Assembly (NCBI RefSeq): GCF_026745355.1
Contig: NC_079205.1
Coordinates: 33,285,950 to 33,349,949 of the forward strand
Length of the DNA stretch: 64,000 nucleotides
Direction of reading: 5' to 3'
Source of the DNA: Beta vulgaris subsp. vulgaris
Lineage: Eukaryota; Streptophyta; Magnoliopsida; Caryophyllales; Amaranthaceae
The notes beneath the pieces were generated by a model. It was given only the letters and a program-made list of their open reading frames with translations, was not told where the DNA came from and made no database searches. The translations under genes and the position numbers were made by a program. The first letter of the stretch is position 1, and each line of letters starts with the position of its first letter. Shown one piece after another: positions 54,993 through 64,000 of this stretch.

Positions 54993-55740
54993 CCGCCGAA
55001 GTTAGTGCCGTACTTCAAAACAAGCTCCCCAAGAAGCTTGAAGATCCGGGGTCATTTTCTATTCCTTTGAAGATTGGGGACTTGGAGCCCAAGAGGGCCT
55101 TGGCATTTGGGGGCGATGTAGTTTGATGCCCTTGTCCATAGCTAAGCAACTTAATTTTGAACTCAAGCCTACAAGGAGGGTCATTCAATCGCCGATAGAT
55201 CGGTGAAGGTTCCTATTGGAGAGTTGGAGGATGTGCCGGTCCAAGTTGGAAGGGTCTTCATCCCATGTGACTTTGTGGTTATGGAGATGGAGGAAGACTC
55301 CCAAGTCCCTCTTATACTTGGGAGGCCTTTCTTAAAACGGCGGGTTCTTGTTGATATGAAACGTGATGTGCTTACATTAAGGGTAGGAGATGAAAGCATG
55401 GAGTTTGCTTTCAAGCAATCAATGAAGTCTCCAATCATGGAAGAAGTGAAGAGAGTAGATAGTTTTGATGAGGAGGTCTTGAGTTTGAAGGGTATGAGGA
55501 ATAAGAAGGACCCTTTGGAAGATGTACTTTTGGGCGAGGATTTGGAGGATAATGAGGAAGGGAAGAACTTCAAGCTTGCCATGGATACCTCTCCAACCTA
55601 TTGTACCAAGGAGAAGATCGAAGCCCTTGAGGTGCCTTCACCTAAGGAGGAGAGTTCTAAGCCTCCTCCCAAGGTAGAGTTGAAACCCCTTCCCCCTTCT
55701 TTAAAATATGCATTTCTTGGTGAGGGTGAGACTTACCCGG
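54993..55740 (+). pseudogene. Athila-type protease region
   Basis: The polyprotein-cleaving aspartic protease. The frame gives KVPIGELEDVPVQVGRVFIP, CDFVVMEMEEDSQVPLILGR and PFLKRRVLVDMKRDVLTLRV (about 55203-55385), the C-terminal half of the fold. The active-site block, expected just upstream (about 55100-55145), is damaged: a stop TGA at 55124 and frame changes remove a readable Asp-Ser/Leu-Gly-Ala motif. The frame then runs on through a charged linker (55440-55740) into reverse transcriptase. Confidence 0.7.
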
Positions 55741-56767
55741 TGATGGTCAATGCTATGCTTGAAGGCACTCAACTTACTCAACTTCTTGATGTCCTTCGGG
55801 AACATAGAAGTGCCATTGGATATAGCATTGAAGATCTCAAGGGGCTAAGTCCTACCTTGTGCATGCATAGAATTCATCTTGATGACGATCATGCTTCTTC
55901 TATTGAGCCTCAAAGAAGGTTGAATCCCAATATGAAGGAAGTGGTCAAAAAGGAGGTCTTGAAACTCCTTGAGGCGGGAATAATCTACCCTATCTCCGAT
56001 AGCCGGTGGGTTAGTCCCGTCCATGTGGTCCCTAAAAAGGGAGGCATGACCGTCATCACCAATGAAAAGGGAGAACTAATCTCTACTAGATCGGTGACCG
56101 GGTGGCGTATGTGCATTGATTATCGGAGATTGAATAAGGCCACCCGGAAAGATCATTTCCCCATCCCTTTTATAGATCAAATGTTGGAAAGGTTGGCGGG
56201 TCATTCCCATTTTTGTTTCCTTGATGGTTATTCGGGGTTCTTTCAAATTCCCATCCACCCGATGACCAAGAAAGGACTACATTCACTTGTCCATTTGGTA
56301 CCTTTGCTTATCGAAGGATGCCATTTGGCTTGTGCAATGCGCCCTCTACATTCCAAAGATGTATGGCCGCCATCTTTTCGGACATGTTGGAAGATACCAT
56401 AGAGGTATTCATGGATGACTTCTCCGTAGTAGGTTCATCTTTTGACGATTGTCTCAAGAACTTGAAAAATGTGCTTCAAAGATGTCAAAAGATGAATCTA
56501 GTGCTTAATTGGGAGAAATGTCACTTCATGGTTGAGGATGGCATCGTGTTGGGACACAAGATCTCCCACAAGGGAATTGAGGTAGATAGGGCCAAGATTG
56601 AGGTCATAGAGAAGTTACCCCAACCTACTACGGTGAAGGGAGTGCGTTCTTTTTTAGGTCATGCCGGTTTCTATCGCCGGTTCATAAAAGACTTCTCTAA
56701 GATTGCTAGGCCCTATCTAGCCTCTTGCAAAAAGATAACGAGTTTGTTTTTGATGATGCTTGCATGA
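55741..56767 (+). pseudogene. Athila-type reverse transcriptase
   Basis: Copies the element RNA. Blocks in order: LLEAGIIYPISDSRWVSPVH with VPKKGG (about 55960-56045), TGWRMCIDYRRLNKATRKDH (56097), FLDGYSGFFQIPIHP (56218), then after a frameshift near 56285 MPFGLCNAPSTFQRCMAAIF (56318) and the catalytic FMDD at about 56409-56420 in EVFMDDFSVVGSSFDDC, and VKGVRSFLGHAGFYRRFIKD (56635). The group-specific long insert after VPKKGG (NEKGELISTRSVTG) is typical of Athila. Two long open pieces overlap in different frames, so one shift near 56285 is the main lesion. Confidence 0.85.
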
Positions 56768-57250
56768 ACGCTTTTGAGACTTTAAAGCATGCCCTTATTT
56801 CCGCCCCCATTGTGCAAGCTCCGGATTGGAGCTTGCCTTTTGACTAATGTGTGATGCTAGTGATTATGCAGTGGGAGCCGTTTTAGGGCAACGAAAAGAG
56901 GGAAAGCTTCATGTGGTCCACTATGCGAGCAAGACACTTGATTCGGCTCAAAAGAACTACGCCACAACGGAGAAAGAGTTGTTAGCGGTTGTGTTTGCCT
57001 TCGATAAGTTTCGGCCTTATCTTGTGTGCTCCAAAGTGGTAGTGTACACGGACCACTCGGCAATCAAATATCTTATGTCCAAGAAAGATGGAAGCCGCGA
57101 TTGATTAGATGGATCTTGCTCCTCCAAGAATTTGATATTGAGATTAAGGATAAGAAGGGAACGGAAAACTTGGTGGCCGACCACCTTTCACGCTTACCTT
57201 TGGTTGAAGACTCCCCTACCATGAGCTTCCCATTGATGATAGTTTAAAGG
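56768..57250 (+). pseudogene. Athila-type RNase H
   Basis: Degrades the RNA strand of the hybrid. CDASDYAVGAVLGQRKEGKL (first Asp, 56850), VHYASKTLDSAQKNYATTEK with [18 protein letters not shown] (Glu), and [16 protein letters not shown] (Asp, about 57041) are all present in one frame 56847-57104. A shift near 57090 leads into [20 protein letters not shown] and [11 protein letters not shown]. The stretch just before (56768-56847) is frameshifted. Confidence 0.8.
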
Positions 57251-58579
57251 ATGATATCTTATACTCCATCAAAGCTCTTGATACTCCATGGTTTGCCGAC
57301 ATGGCGAATTACTTGGCTTGTGGGATTATTCCTTTTGAGTTTACATATCAACAACGAAGGCGGTTTCTCCATGATTCTAAGTTTTATGCGTGGGAGGACC
57401 CACTTTTGTTCAAACGGGGGAGGACGGTTTATACCGGAGATGCCTTCCCGATGATGAGATAGCAAGTGTGATGGAGAAATGTCATTCATCCCCTTTTGGA
57501 GGACATATGGGCTCCGACAAGACCGTTGCCAAGATCTTATCATGTGGATTGTGGTGGCCCACAATGTTCAAGGATGTTTGGAGCTTTGTTAAAGCTTGCG
57601 ATCGGTGTCAAAGGGTTGGCACATCTCAAAAAGGCATGAATTGCCCCTCACTAACATTCTAGAGTTGGAGATCTTTGATGTTTGGGGGGTGGATTTCATG
57701 GGACCTTTCCCTTCTTCACTTGGTAACTCCTATATTTTAGTGGCGGTTGATTATGTCTCCAAATGGGTGGAAGCAATCGCCTCTCCCACCAACGATGCTA
57801 AGGTAGTTACCAAGCTTTTCAAGTCCGTGATATTCCCGAGGTTTGGGGTTCCAAGGGCCGTGATTAGTGATAGGGGATCCCATTTCGTCAAAAAGAGTTT
57901 CCAAGCACTCCTCTCCAAATATGGGGTGCATCATAAAATGGGACTCTCCTATCATCCACAATGTAGTGGCCAAACGGAAGTGTCAAATAGGGAGGTGAAG
58001 CTCATCTTGGAGAAAACCGTGAACCGATCTCGCAAGGATTGGTCATTAAAGCTCGATGATGCTTTATGGGCCTATAGGACAGCTTTTAAGACGCCAATTG
58101 GCACAACCCCTTACAAGCTTGTGTATGGCAAATCATGCCACTTGCCAGTTGAGTTAGAGCATAAAGCATATTGGGCCATCAAGCTTTTGAATTTTGATCT
58201 CAAGTCATCCGGGGAAAGAAGACTTTTGGATGTTCATGAGCTCGAAGAGCTTAGGCGGGATGCCTATGAAAATGCTAGGATTTACAAGGAGAGAACTAAG
58301 GCTTGGCATGATCGAAGGATAATGAAGAGAGAGTTCAAGGTAGGAGACAAGGTCCTTCTCTTCAACTCTAGGCTAATGCTCTTTCCGGGGAAACTTAAGT
58401 CTAGGTGGAGTGGACCGTTTGAGGTAAAAACGGTGTTCCCGCATGGAGCGGTAGAAGTGTGGAGTGAAGAAAAAGGGACGTTCAAAGTAAATGGGCAAAG
58501 ACTCAAGGTATACCATGATGGAACCCAAATTGAGCACATTGGTCACATTGCTTTGGATGACTACCCCCTTTCCCTATGA
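57251..58579 (+). pseudogene. Athila-type integrase
   Basis: Inserts the cDNA. The HHCC zinc domain is readable as CHSSPFGGHMGSDKTVAKIL and ACDRCQRVG (57390-57662). After a shift near 57650 a long frame (to TGA 58577) holds the catalytic core: [20 protein letters not shown] (first Asp, 57689), [14 protein letters not shown] (second Asp, about 57867) and [19 protein letters not shown] (Glu, about 57982). Then the C-terminal [20 protein letters not shown] and a [17 protein letters not shown] end. No chromodomain follows, as expected for Athila. Apart from the zinc-domain shift and damage at 57240-57390, this is the best preserved part of the element. Confidence 0.85.
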
Positions 58580-59601
58580 GAATTTTAATCATAGGGAAGT
58601 CAAGCTAATGACTTTAAAGAAGCGCTTACGGGAGGCAACCCGGGGTCTAAGTTCTAAAAAAAAAAAAAAAAATAATAAAGAAAAAAAAAAAGAGAGATGA
58701 AAAAAATTGGCGAAGTGTTGAAGAAGGGAAGGAGGAGTGAGCCAAAAGAGTCCAAAAAGGGGCGCTCCACAAGAGGAGCGGGCGCTCCACATAAACAGGA
58801 GCGGGCGCTCCATCCTTCCGCAAGATTAACAAGGAAGGCAGAGAGATTGGAGCGGAGGGAGAGCGGTCCAGGAGCGGGCGCTCCGACCCACGAACTTTTT
58901 TTTGGAGAGCACAGAAAGTTGGAGCGGTGGGGGAGCGGTGTAAGAGCGACCCGCTCCAGGCTCGGAGCGGGCGCTCCATTTTAGCCGGAGCGGGCGCTCC
59001 ATTGAGCCCGAACTTTTTTTTTTTTTCAGCTCCCCTTGTTTTCCATCGGGCCCTACCCCTTCCCTCTCACTCACATTTCCCTTCTCTCTCTCACTCACAT
59101 TTCACTCAACCCCTATTTTCTCTCTCCAACCTCCATTAAAACTCCAACTTCAAATCTCCATATCTCTTTCATCTCTCAATATTTTCACTCACCTCCTTCA
59201 CAAAACCTTCATATTTTCTTCTCCTCTACACAAGAAACCCATTTTCGTCAAAAAGCCCCAAACTCGAAACTTATTCATCACTTAAAAGTTAAAGTTTGGG
59301 GAAGAATTCTTGAAGAAAAAAGGGTAAGGAGCACAATTTGAAGCTTGAAATCGCCTACATTGCTCGCAATTGGGAGTTTCTTCACCCCTCTTAAAGAGGG
59401 AGGTAAAATCTTAACCCTAACCTTCATTTTTCTTCTAGATTTGGCAATACATAGAATATATATGATGATTGTGGTGTTTCTTGTGGATTTAGCTGGTAGA
59501 TTTAGATAGATTTTGTTTTTTTTCTGATTTTTGGATTTTTTTTTTTTTTTTTTTTTCAAATTTTTGTGTGATAGTTACTTACTCCTTTACAAACTGATGC
59601 T
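58580..59601 (+). other. Post-pol region with GGAGCG palindromes and pyrimidine-rich leader
   Basis: Five exact GGAGCGGGCGCTCC copies at 58775, 58798, 58871, 58964 and 58987 with half sites between them. Next come a CT-rich stretch (about 59030-59190) that looks like a plant leader, GAAAAAAGGGTAAGGAG at about 59316 that looks like a splice donor, a T run at about 59539-59556, and a possible acceptor (CCATGTGCAG, ending 59622). A spliced subgenomic mRNA for the downstream frame is an inference. Confidence 0.55.
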
Positions 59602-59889
59602 ATGTACCATCACCATGTGCAGAGTGGAAATGTTGACCCTTATGTCAACTTTCCAAATTGACCTCCTCAGCATGGGCCAATACCGGGATGGAATGAACGC
59701 CAACCCACATACCCGTATTGGCCCCAACGCGCCCCACCCTATGATTGGCGAGCACCCGGGGGTTCCAACCCCATGGGTGATCCCGCCTATCCCCACCCCT
59801 ACGGCGCTTGGCCGCCGGGCTACACGGGCGGTTGGGAGCCTCATGGCCCCCCTCCGGAAGCCGGTCCATCTCACATGGACGAGGACTAG
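59602..59889 (+). pseudogene. Small Pro/Tyr/Trp-rich frame after pol (unassigned)
   Basis: ATG 59602 opens MYHHHVQSGNVDPYVNFPN, then one TGA at 59659, and the same frame runs on for 75 more codons to TAG 59887: PPQHGPIPGWNERQPTYPYW, then repeated Pro, Tyr, Gly and Trp (YPHPYGAWPPGYTGG), ending in SHMDED. The composition is far from random and GC content is higher than in the surroundings, which suggests past coding selection. It occupies the place where Athila elements carry an envelope-like frame, but I see no membrane segment and recognise no family. A possible splice acceptor inside it (59622) could mean the true first exon is upstream. Confidence 0.5.
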
Positions 59890-60918
59890 TTCCTTTTGCC
59901 CCGCTCCCCCTTTACTTCTTTTGAATGATTGCACCGAGGACGGTGCCTTAATTGTTTGGGGGTGTTTTTATTTGATTATGCTCGCGGGATGTGGCTTCTT
60001 TTTAAGGGTTTGGGGTGTCTTTTTGGGTGCACGTCTTAGAGAGGATGCATTGCTAGGTCGGGTTTACGAGGCATGATAGGAGAGTGTGCTTCAATGTTTA
60101 TTGCCTTGAGGAATTCGATGAGAACGACCATGGTTGACTGATCTTCTTGTATATTACATGTATATAACTTTTTCCTTTTTCTACTCTCTTTGTTGCTTTG
60201 TACATATCTTTTTGCTTTACGTTTTTTATTTTCTTCTCACTTTCTTTAGGTCTTAGACTTGCATGTAGTATAGTTGCATGGCATGATAGCTTTACATGTA
60301 GCTTATAATCTGCATAAAAAAAAACAAAAGGAAAAAGAGAACATCAAAAAGATTTTTTTTGCATCACCTAATTAAGGAATAACTCTATGATATGAATCTA
60401 GAGGTAAGAGGTTGGGAACTTGACTTTTGAGTAGAGGTGATTTAGTTTGAGTGTCTTATGTGCTTGTTAGGAGTATTAGGGGTGCTTTAAGCTTGGATGC
60501 CTAGGTCTTGGTACTAATAGACCCCTCGATTGTCCGAGACTCGCCTTAGTGTGAATTAATGCCACTTTTTCCCTATAAAAAGTCTTTACTCTCTCCTTTG
60601 ACCTTGGATGCGCCTTTTGGCTACCTTGAGAACCTTTCTAGCTCAATCAAATGGAAGGCTAGTAGCCTTAAAAAGAAAAAAAAAAAAAAAAAAAAAGAGA
60701 GCCCTTTGGCCAATTGGATCAATAAGTGGTGCATAAGAGCCCACAAGGCTAGTAGCCTATATCATGCTTTGGCCCCTAGAGATGCTCCAATGCCTTGGGT
60801 ATGAGCTACCTTACCCTCTTATCGCGTCTCTTATCGAGTGCTCGGTACCGTGCCTTAGAAACATGACTATCGAGTGAGAGGTAGACCGCATGAGGAGGTA
60901 GTCTAGGGCCCTTGCAAC

Positions 60919-60963
<45 letters not shown>

Positions 60964-61358
60964 AAAGAAAAAAAAAAAAAAATCAAGTGAATAAATAGGC
61001 TAGCTTGGGGGATCTTGTGAGCTTGGGGGCGCGATTGGTACAAGGTTGAGCGAGTTTTTCCATTTTGTAGGGAAAGGTTTCACTTAAAATCAATCAAGGC
61101 TTGTGTGGTAGTTGAGGGTCATCTAAGACAATCATTTTCTTTGCACGCTAGCTTAGACCACCTCTTTGACCCCTAACTTGTGGATAAGGAAGGACGGCTA
61201 AAAGCTTCGAAAATTGGTCGAGATTTCCCTTTGCCTTGACACCTCTTATAAGACGAGAACCTTAATTTTGTGATGCCCTTTATAGTTTTCATTCATGCAT
61301 TGGTTTCCTTGAGATTATTGATTGCTTGAGGACAAGCAATTGGCAAGCTTGGGGAATT
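59890..61358 (+). other. 3' untranslated part of the Athila-type element
   Basis: No conserved frame. Contains GGCTAGTAGCC twice (60656, 60747), an A run of about 20 at 60676, and an uninterrupted A run of 42 at 60920-60961. Ends with the purine tract CTTGGGGAA (61349-61356 or so) before the 3' LTR. Confidence 0.6.
60920..60961. repeat. Homopolymer (A)42
   Basis: An uninterrupted run of 42 A, followed by a second A-rich run to about 60982. Length is likely to be uncertain in the assembly. Confidence 0.9.
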
Positions 61359-62866
61359 TGATAAGTGGACTTTAGGTTCACTTATTTGCATTTAGTTTAG
61401 ATCATTTAGATTCATTTTAGGCCATTTAGTTTCCTTTTTTCTTTCCCTTTTCCATCTTTTCTCTTACTCTCATGTTTAGCATTTAGTTTTAGTTCATTTG
61501 CATACTATTAGGTTGCATATAGGTCATTTCATTTGCATGTGCATTCTACCCCCCTCCCCCCACCTAATGTGTTCTTGGAGTGTTTTGAAGCAGAGATATG
61601 CAAGGAAGAGCTCCAAACAGAGGAGCGGGCGCTCCTAGGAATAGGAGCGGGCGCTCCGTCGTCGAATGAGGCTGGCAGAAAGTTGGAGCGGCCCTGGAGC
61701 GGTGCAGGAGCGGTCGCTCCAAGCACTGGAGCGGGCGCTCCGTATTGGCAGGAGCGGGCGCTCCAATGCCCAGATCCCGATTCTTTTTGTTTCGTGTTTT
61801 ACAACTTTGCCCTTATTTCTACGGGGTATGAAACCAATTTTGTAAGAATTCCAAAGGGAGTTTAATTTTCTGAAAAATTAATTAGTTCTAATGAGGAGAG
61901 TTTCTAGAGAGAGAAGTAGAACCTAGAGAGAGAAACTATATCTAAACTTTTGAATGTGGGTTATTTAAGCTATTTCAATGGAGTTTTGCATTTGAATATC
62001 ATCCATCTTTGAGTATTTCTTCTATCTTTTCTCTTATCTGCTTTTATGTTTGTTTTATCTTGCTTTGGTATTGATTAGTAGTAATTAGTTGATGATTAGC
62101 TTATTAGATATGATTTTCACCATTATTGTTTCACCATTGTTGCTTCAAGCTTTTTATTTATCCCTTTCTATGGCTAGTGAGTAGATTAGTAGCTAGGGGA
62201 AGGGGATGACCTTGCTAACCATGAGTTGGCCTTAAAAGTCAAGCTTGGGGGTGTACTTTTGGTGAGATTGTGTTGTCTAACTAATTTGATTGCCTTGTTT
62301 ATTTGATTGATCACCATTTGAACTTGTTGTGGAAATCTAAGGTGAAGGATTGAGAAATGAAATCTTAGATAGACCTTTAGCTAGATTATAGGTTGGCTTC
62401 ACCATGAGAATAGGTGTTTGACTCCCTAGGACCTCGTTTGGATCGCTATGAGTTGTGGAAATACTTGATTAACCGATTTTACCATAAGAATAGGTAAAAT
62501 CGATTGATTAAGTCCTCCTAATTAGCTCGAGAGAGTAATTGGGAAGCATTTGAGCGATCGAGTCCCCTAATCGACCCTATTGAATCCCCTTGGCTTGACG
62601 ATTTGGTTGATAATTTGTTAGCTCGTGAATCCCCTATCCTAGTGTCCTTTTAATATAGTTTAATTCGTATTATTTAATCTATTTGTTAGCTTCTTATTCC
62701 TAATTTCTTAGTTGTTCACTAATTTCAAAAACCCCAAAAATAGGCTTAGCTCGCTAAATCACATTCGACCCTTGATTAATCTTTGCTTCCTTGTGGATTC
62801 GACCCTTTCTTACTCTATATTAGGCTAAGTTAGGTATTTAATTTGGCACGTGCAACGACCGTGTCA
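61359..62866 (+). repeat. 3' LTR of the Athila-type element
   Basis: Direct repeat of 51491-52987, same start and end. Differences are mostly one- to several-base indels (for example near 62395 and 62545). Contains its own set of five GGAGCG palindromes. Confidence 0.93.
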
Positions 62867-62871
62867 TAGTT
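62867..62871. repeat. Athila target-site duplication, right copy (TAGTT)
   Basis: Identical to 51486-51490. Confidence 0.9.
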
Positions 62872-64000
62872 ATAATAACAGATAATCACACTCAACTTAG
62901 TTGATATCTTTTCACAAAATCAGATCATTTGGCATGAACGTGAGTGGAGAGGGGTACCACGCAGTACCAGCTGTCTCCAAACTAGTGAGGGTCGTCACCC
63001 AGCCTTTTATTGTTATGCTTGCAAGACTTACCCGGACATGTCCTATAACGCCAGGAGTTCGCCCTTCCTGGAAGGCAACAGCTGGACTCTACCGCCCTAA
63101 CTCGGGGTGCCTATTCATGCCTCACTTTCATATTTATAAAATAAGATATTTAATTTTACATACTTGAATCCTCAATACTCATAACATAACACCGTATTCG
63201 ACCTTATCTGGTCTTAACTCATATCTGAATCATTTCCTCATTATCATACCAAATCATATTTTGAGAAATATTAATATAGTATTTTCGAACGATATTGATA
63301 ATTGAACAAAATGATACTTTTATAACAATCCAATAGCAATTCACAACTAACTCACATAGATGTATCTATAATCATGGCCATTACCACAAACGATATATGA
63401 TATCCAAAATTCAATATAACGCCCACAGGAGCATTTAAATATATTTTGTTGAACCCAAAGGTTACCTCAACTCTATAACAATTATACGAAACCTCCAAGC
63501 ATCATAACTTGATTTCCCATATCATCTTGAATTATATACGTCTACATAGCCATCTCCAACAACCATCTCACGATAACATCAATAATCAATAACCAAACTT
63601 AAACTAATTCCCAATTCACAAATTATCAACCTTTAACATTCTAATTTCCTTAATCCTTAATTAATATCTATAACTTCGATGATATTAGCTACATCGACTT
63701 GCATCCCAATTCATAATCATAATTCCAAATTATATAACTAAACAAACTAAACAAACTAAACATAACTCACAACTGTACCTATATCAAGCAGCTAATTGTG
63801 CTACCAACAATTATATTGAGAATATAAAGCTAGCTCGACTCGTAAATAAACCTCAATAAACTGATTTCTATGTTGCACTCAAATCCTTAACCAATATATC
63901 AATTCCAACATTATAATCTCATTCATAATTCCGAATGATACTCCATTCCAAAATCATCCTCCAATAATCACCTCATAACAATAACAATAATCAACAACCA
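62867..64000 (-). mobile_element. Tekay-type LTR, minus strand, continued to the window edge
   Basis: Starts with the TAGTT duplication and carries on the LTR broken at 51490. GTGAGGGTCGTCACCCAGCC (62984) is recognisable as the reverse complement of the GGTGACGACCCCCACT part of the other Tekay-type LTRs (about 8160). The rest is AT-rich and too diverged to align by eye. The LTR and the body of this element run beyond 64000. Confidence 0.7.

Larger units (their letters stand above)
51491..62866 (+). mobile_element. Athila-type Ty3/gypsy retrotransposon
   Basis: 11.4 kb with two LTRs of about 1.5 kb, a TGGCGCCGTTGCCGGGG primer-binding site (as in Athila), gag and pol, and a perfect TAGTT target duplication. 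The reverse transcriptase has the Athila-like RKDHFPIPFIDQMLERLAGH and EVFMDDFSVVGSS. The LTRs differ little, but pol carries many frameshifts. In place of a recognisable envelope-like frame there is a 2.8-kb region with GGAGCG palindromes, a pyrimidine-rich leader and a small Pro/Tyr-rich frame. Inserted into the minus-strand Tekay-type LTR. Confidence 0.92.

Noticed and set aside
57737..57973. Minus-strand frames under the Athila-type integrase
   Set aside because: Shadows of the long plus-strand integrase frame with its catalytic residues.
58647..59098. Arg/Ser/Pro-rich antisense frames around the GGAGCG palindromes (also 51661-51902)
   Set aside because: They arise from the repeated palindrome being read on the other strand; no start context or family support.

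Overview
The window is plant nuclear DNA, most likely from a eudicot. It holds one ordinary multi-exon gene with GT-AG introns, a sucrose-6-phosphate phosphatase, and almost all the rest is nested retrotransposons and DNA-transposon remains. I see no bacterial or organellar gene layout, tRNA, rRNA or CRISPR array. The species cannot be fixed from what I can see.

Region by region. 1-3700: AT-rich sequence with a three-exon piece of an RPA1-like single-strand DNA-binding protein (2132-2915) and a TA microsatellite. 3719-14999: an old Ty3/gypsy element whose gag is split by a 9.4-kb non-autonomous element (4946-14375). That element has 4.5-kb LTRs, only 562 bp of interior and a perfect 5-bp target duplication. 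15790-27944: a PIF/Harbinger transposon whose ORF1 is split by a SIRE-like Ty1/copia element (15973-25519). 28882-36200: an L1-type LINE with a C-terminal RNase H and a near-perfect 17-bp target duplication. 36218-46148: the sucrose-phosphate phosphatase gene. Its eight coding exons make a 419-residue frame, and its sixth intron is 6.2 kb, stretched by repeats. 47352-64000: a minus-strand Ty1/copia element broken by a minus-strand Tekay-type LTR, which is itself broken by an 11.4-kb Athila-type element (51491-62866, perfect 5-bp target duplication).

The window thus records at least three insertion-into-insertion events beside a housekeeping gene of sucrose synthesis. The phosphatase carries out the last step of cytosolic sucrose synthesis; nothing else here belongs to that pathway.

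The least explained signals are secondary-structure motifs inside LTRs of three unrelated elements. They are: two covarying bulged hairpins and an array of GATTCC-loop-GGAATC hairpins in the 4.5-kb LTRs; a repeated GGAGCG-GG-CGCTCC palindrome in the LTRs and the post-pol region of the Athila-type element; and an 11-bp hairpin in the Ty1/copia LTR. The Athila-type element also carries a small Pro/Tyr/Trp-rich frame after pol that I cannot assign.
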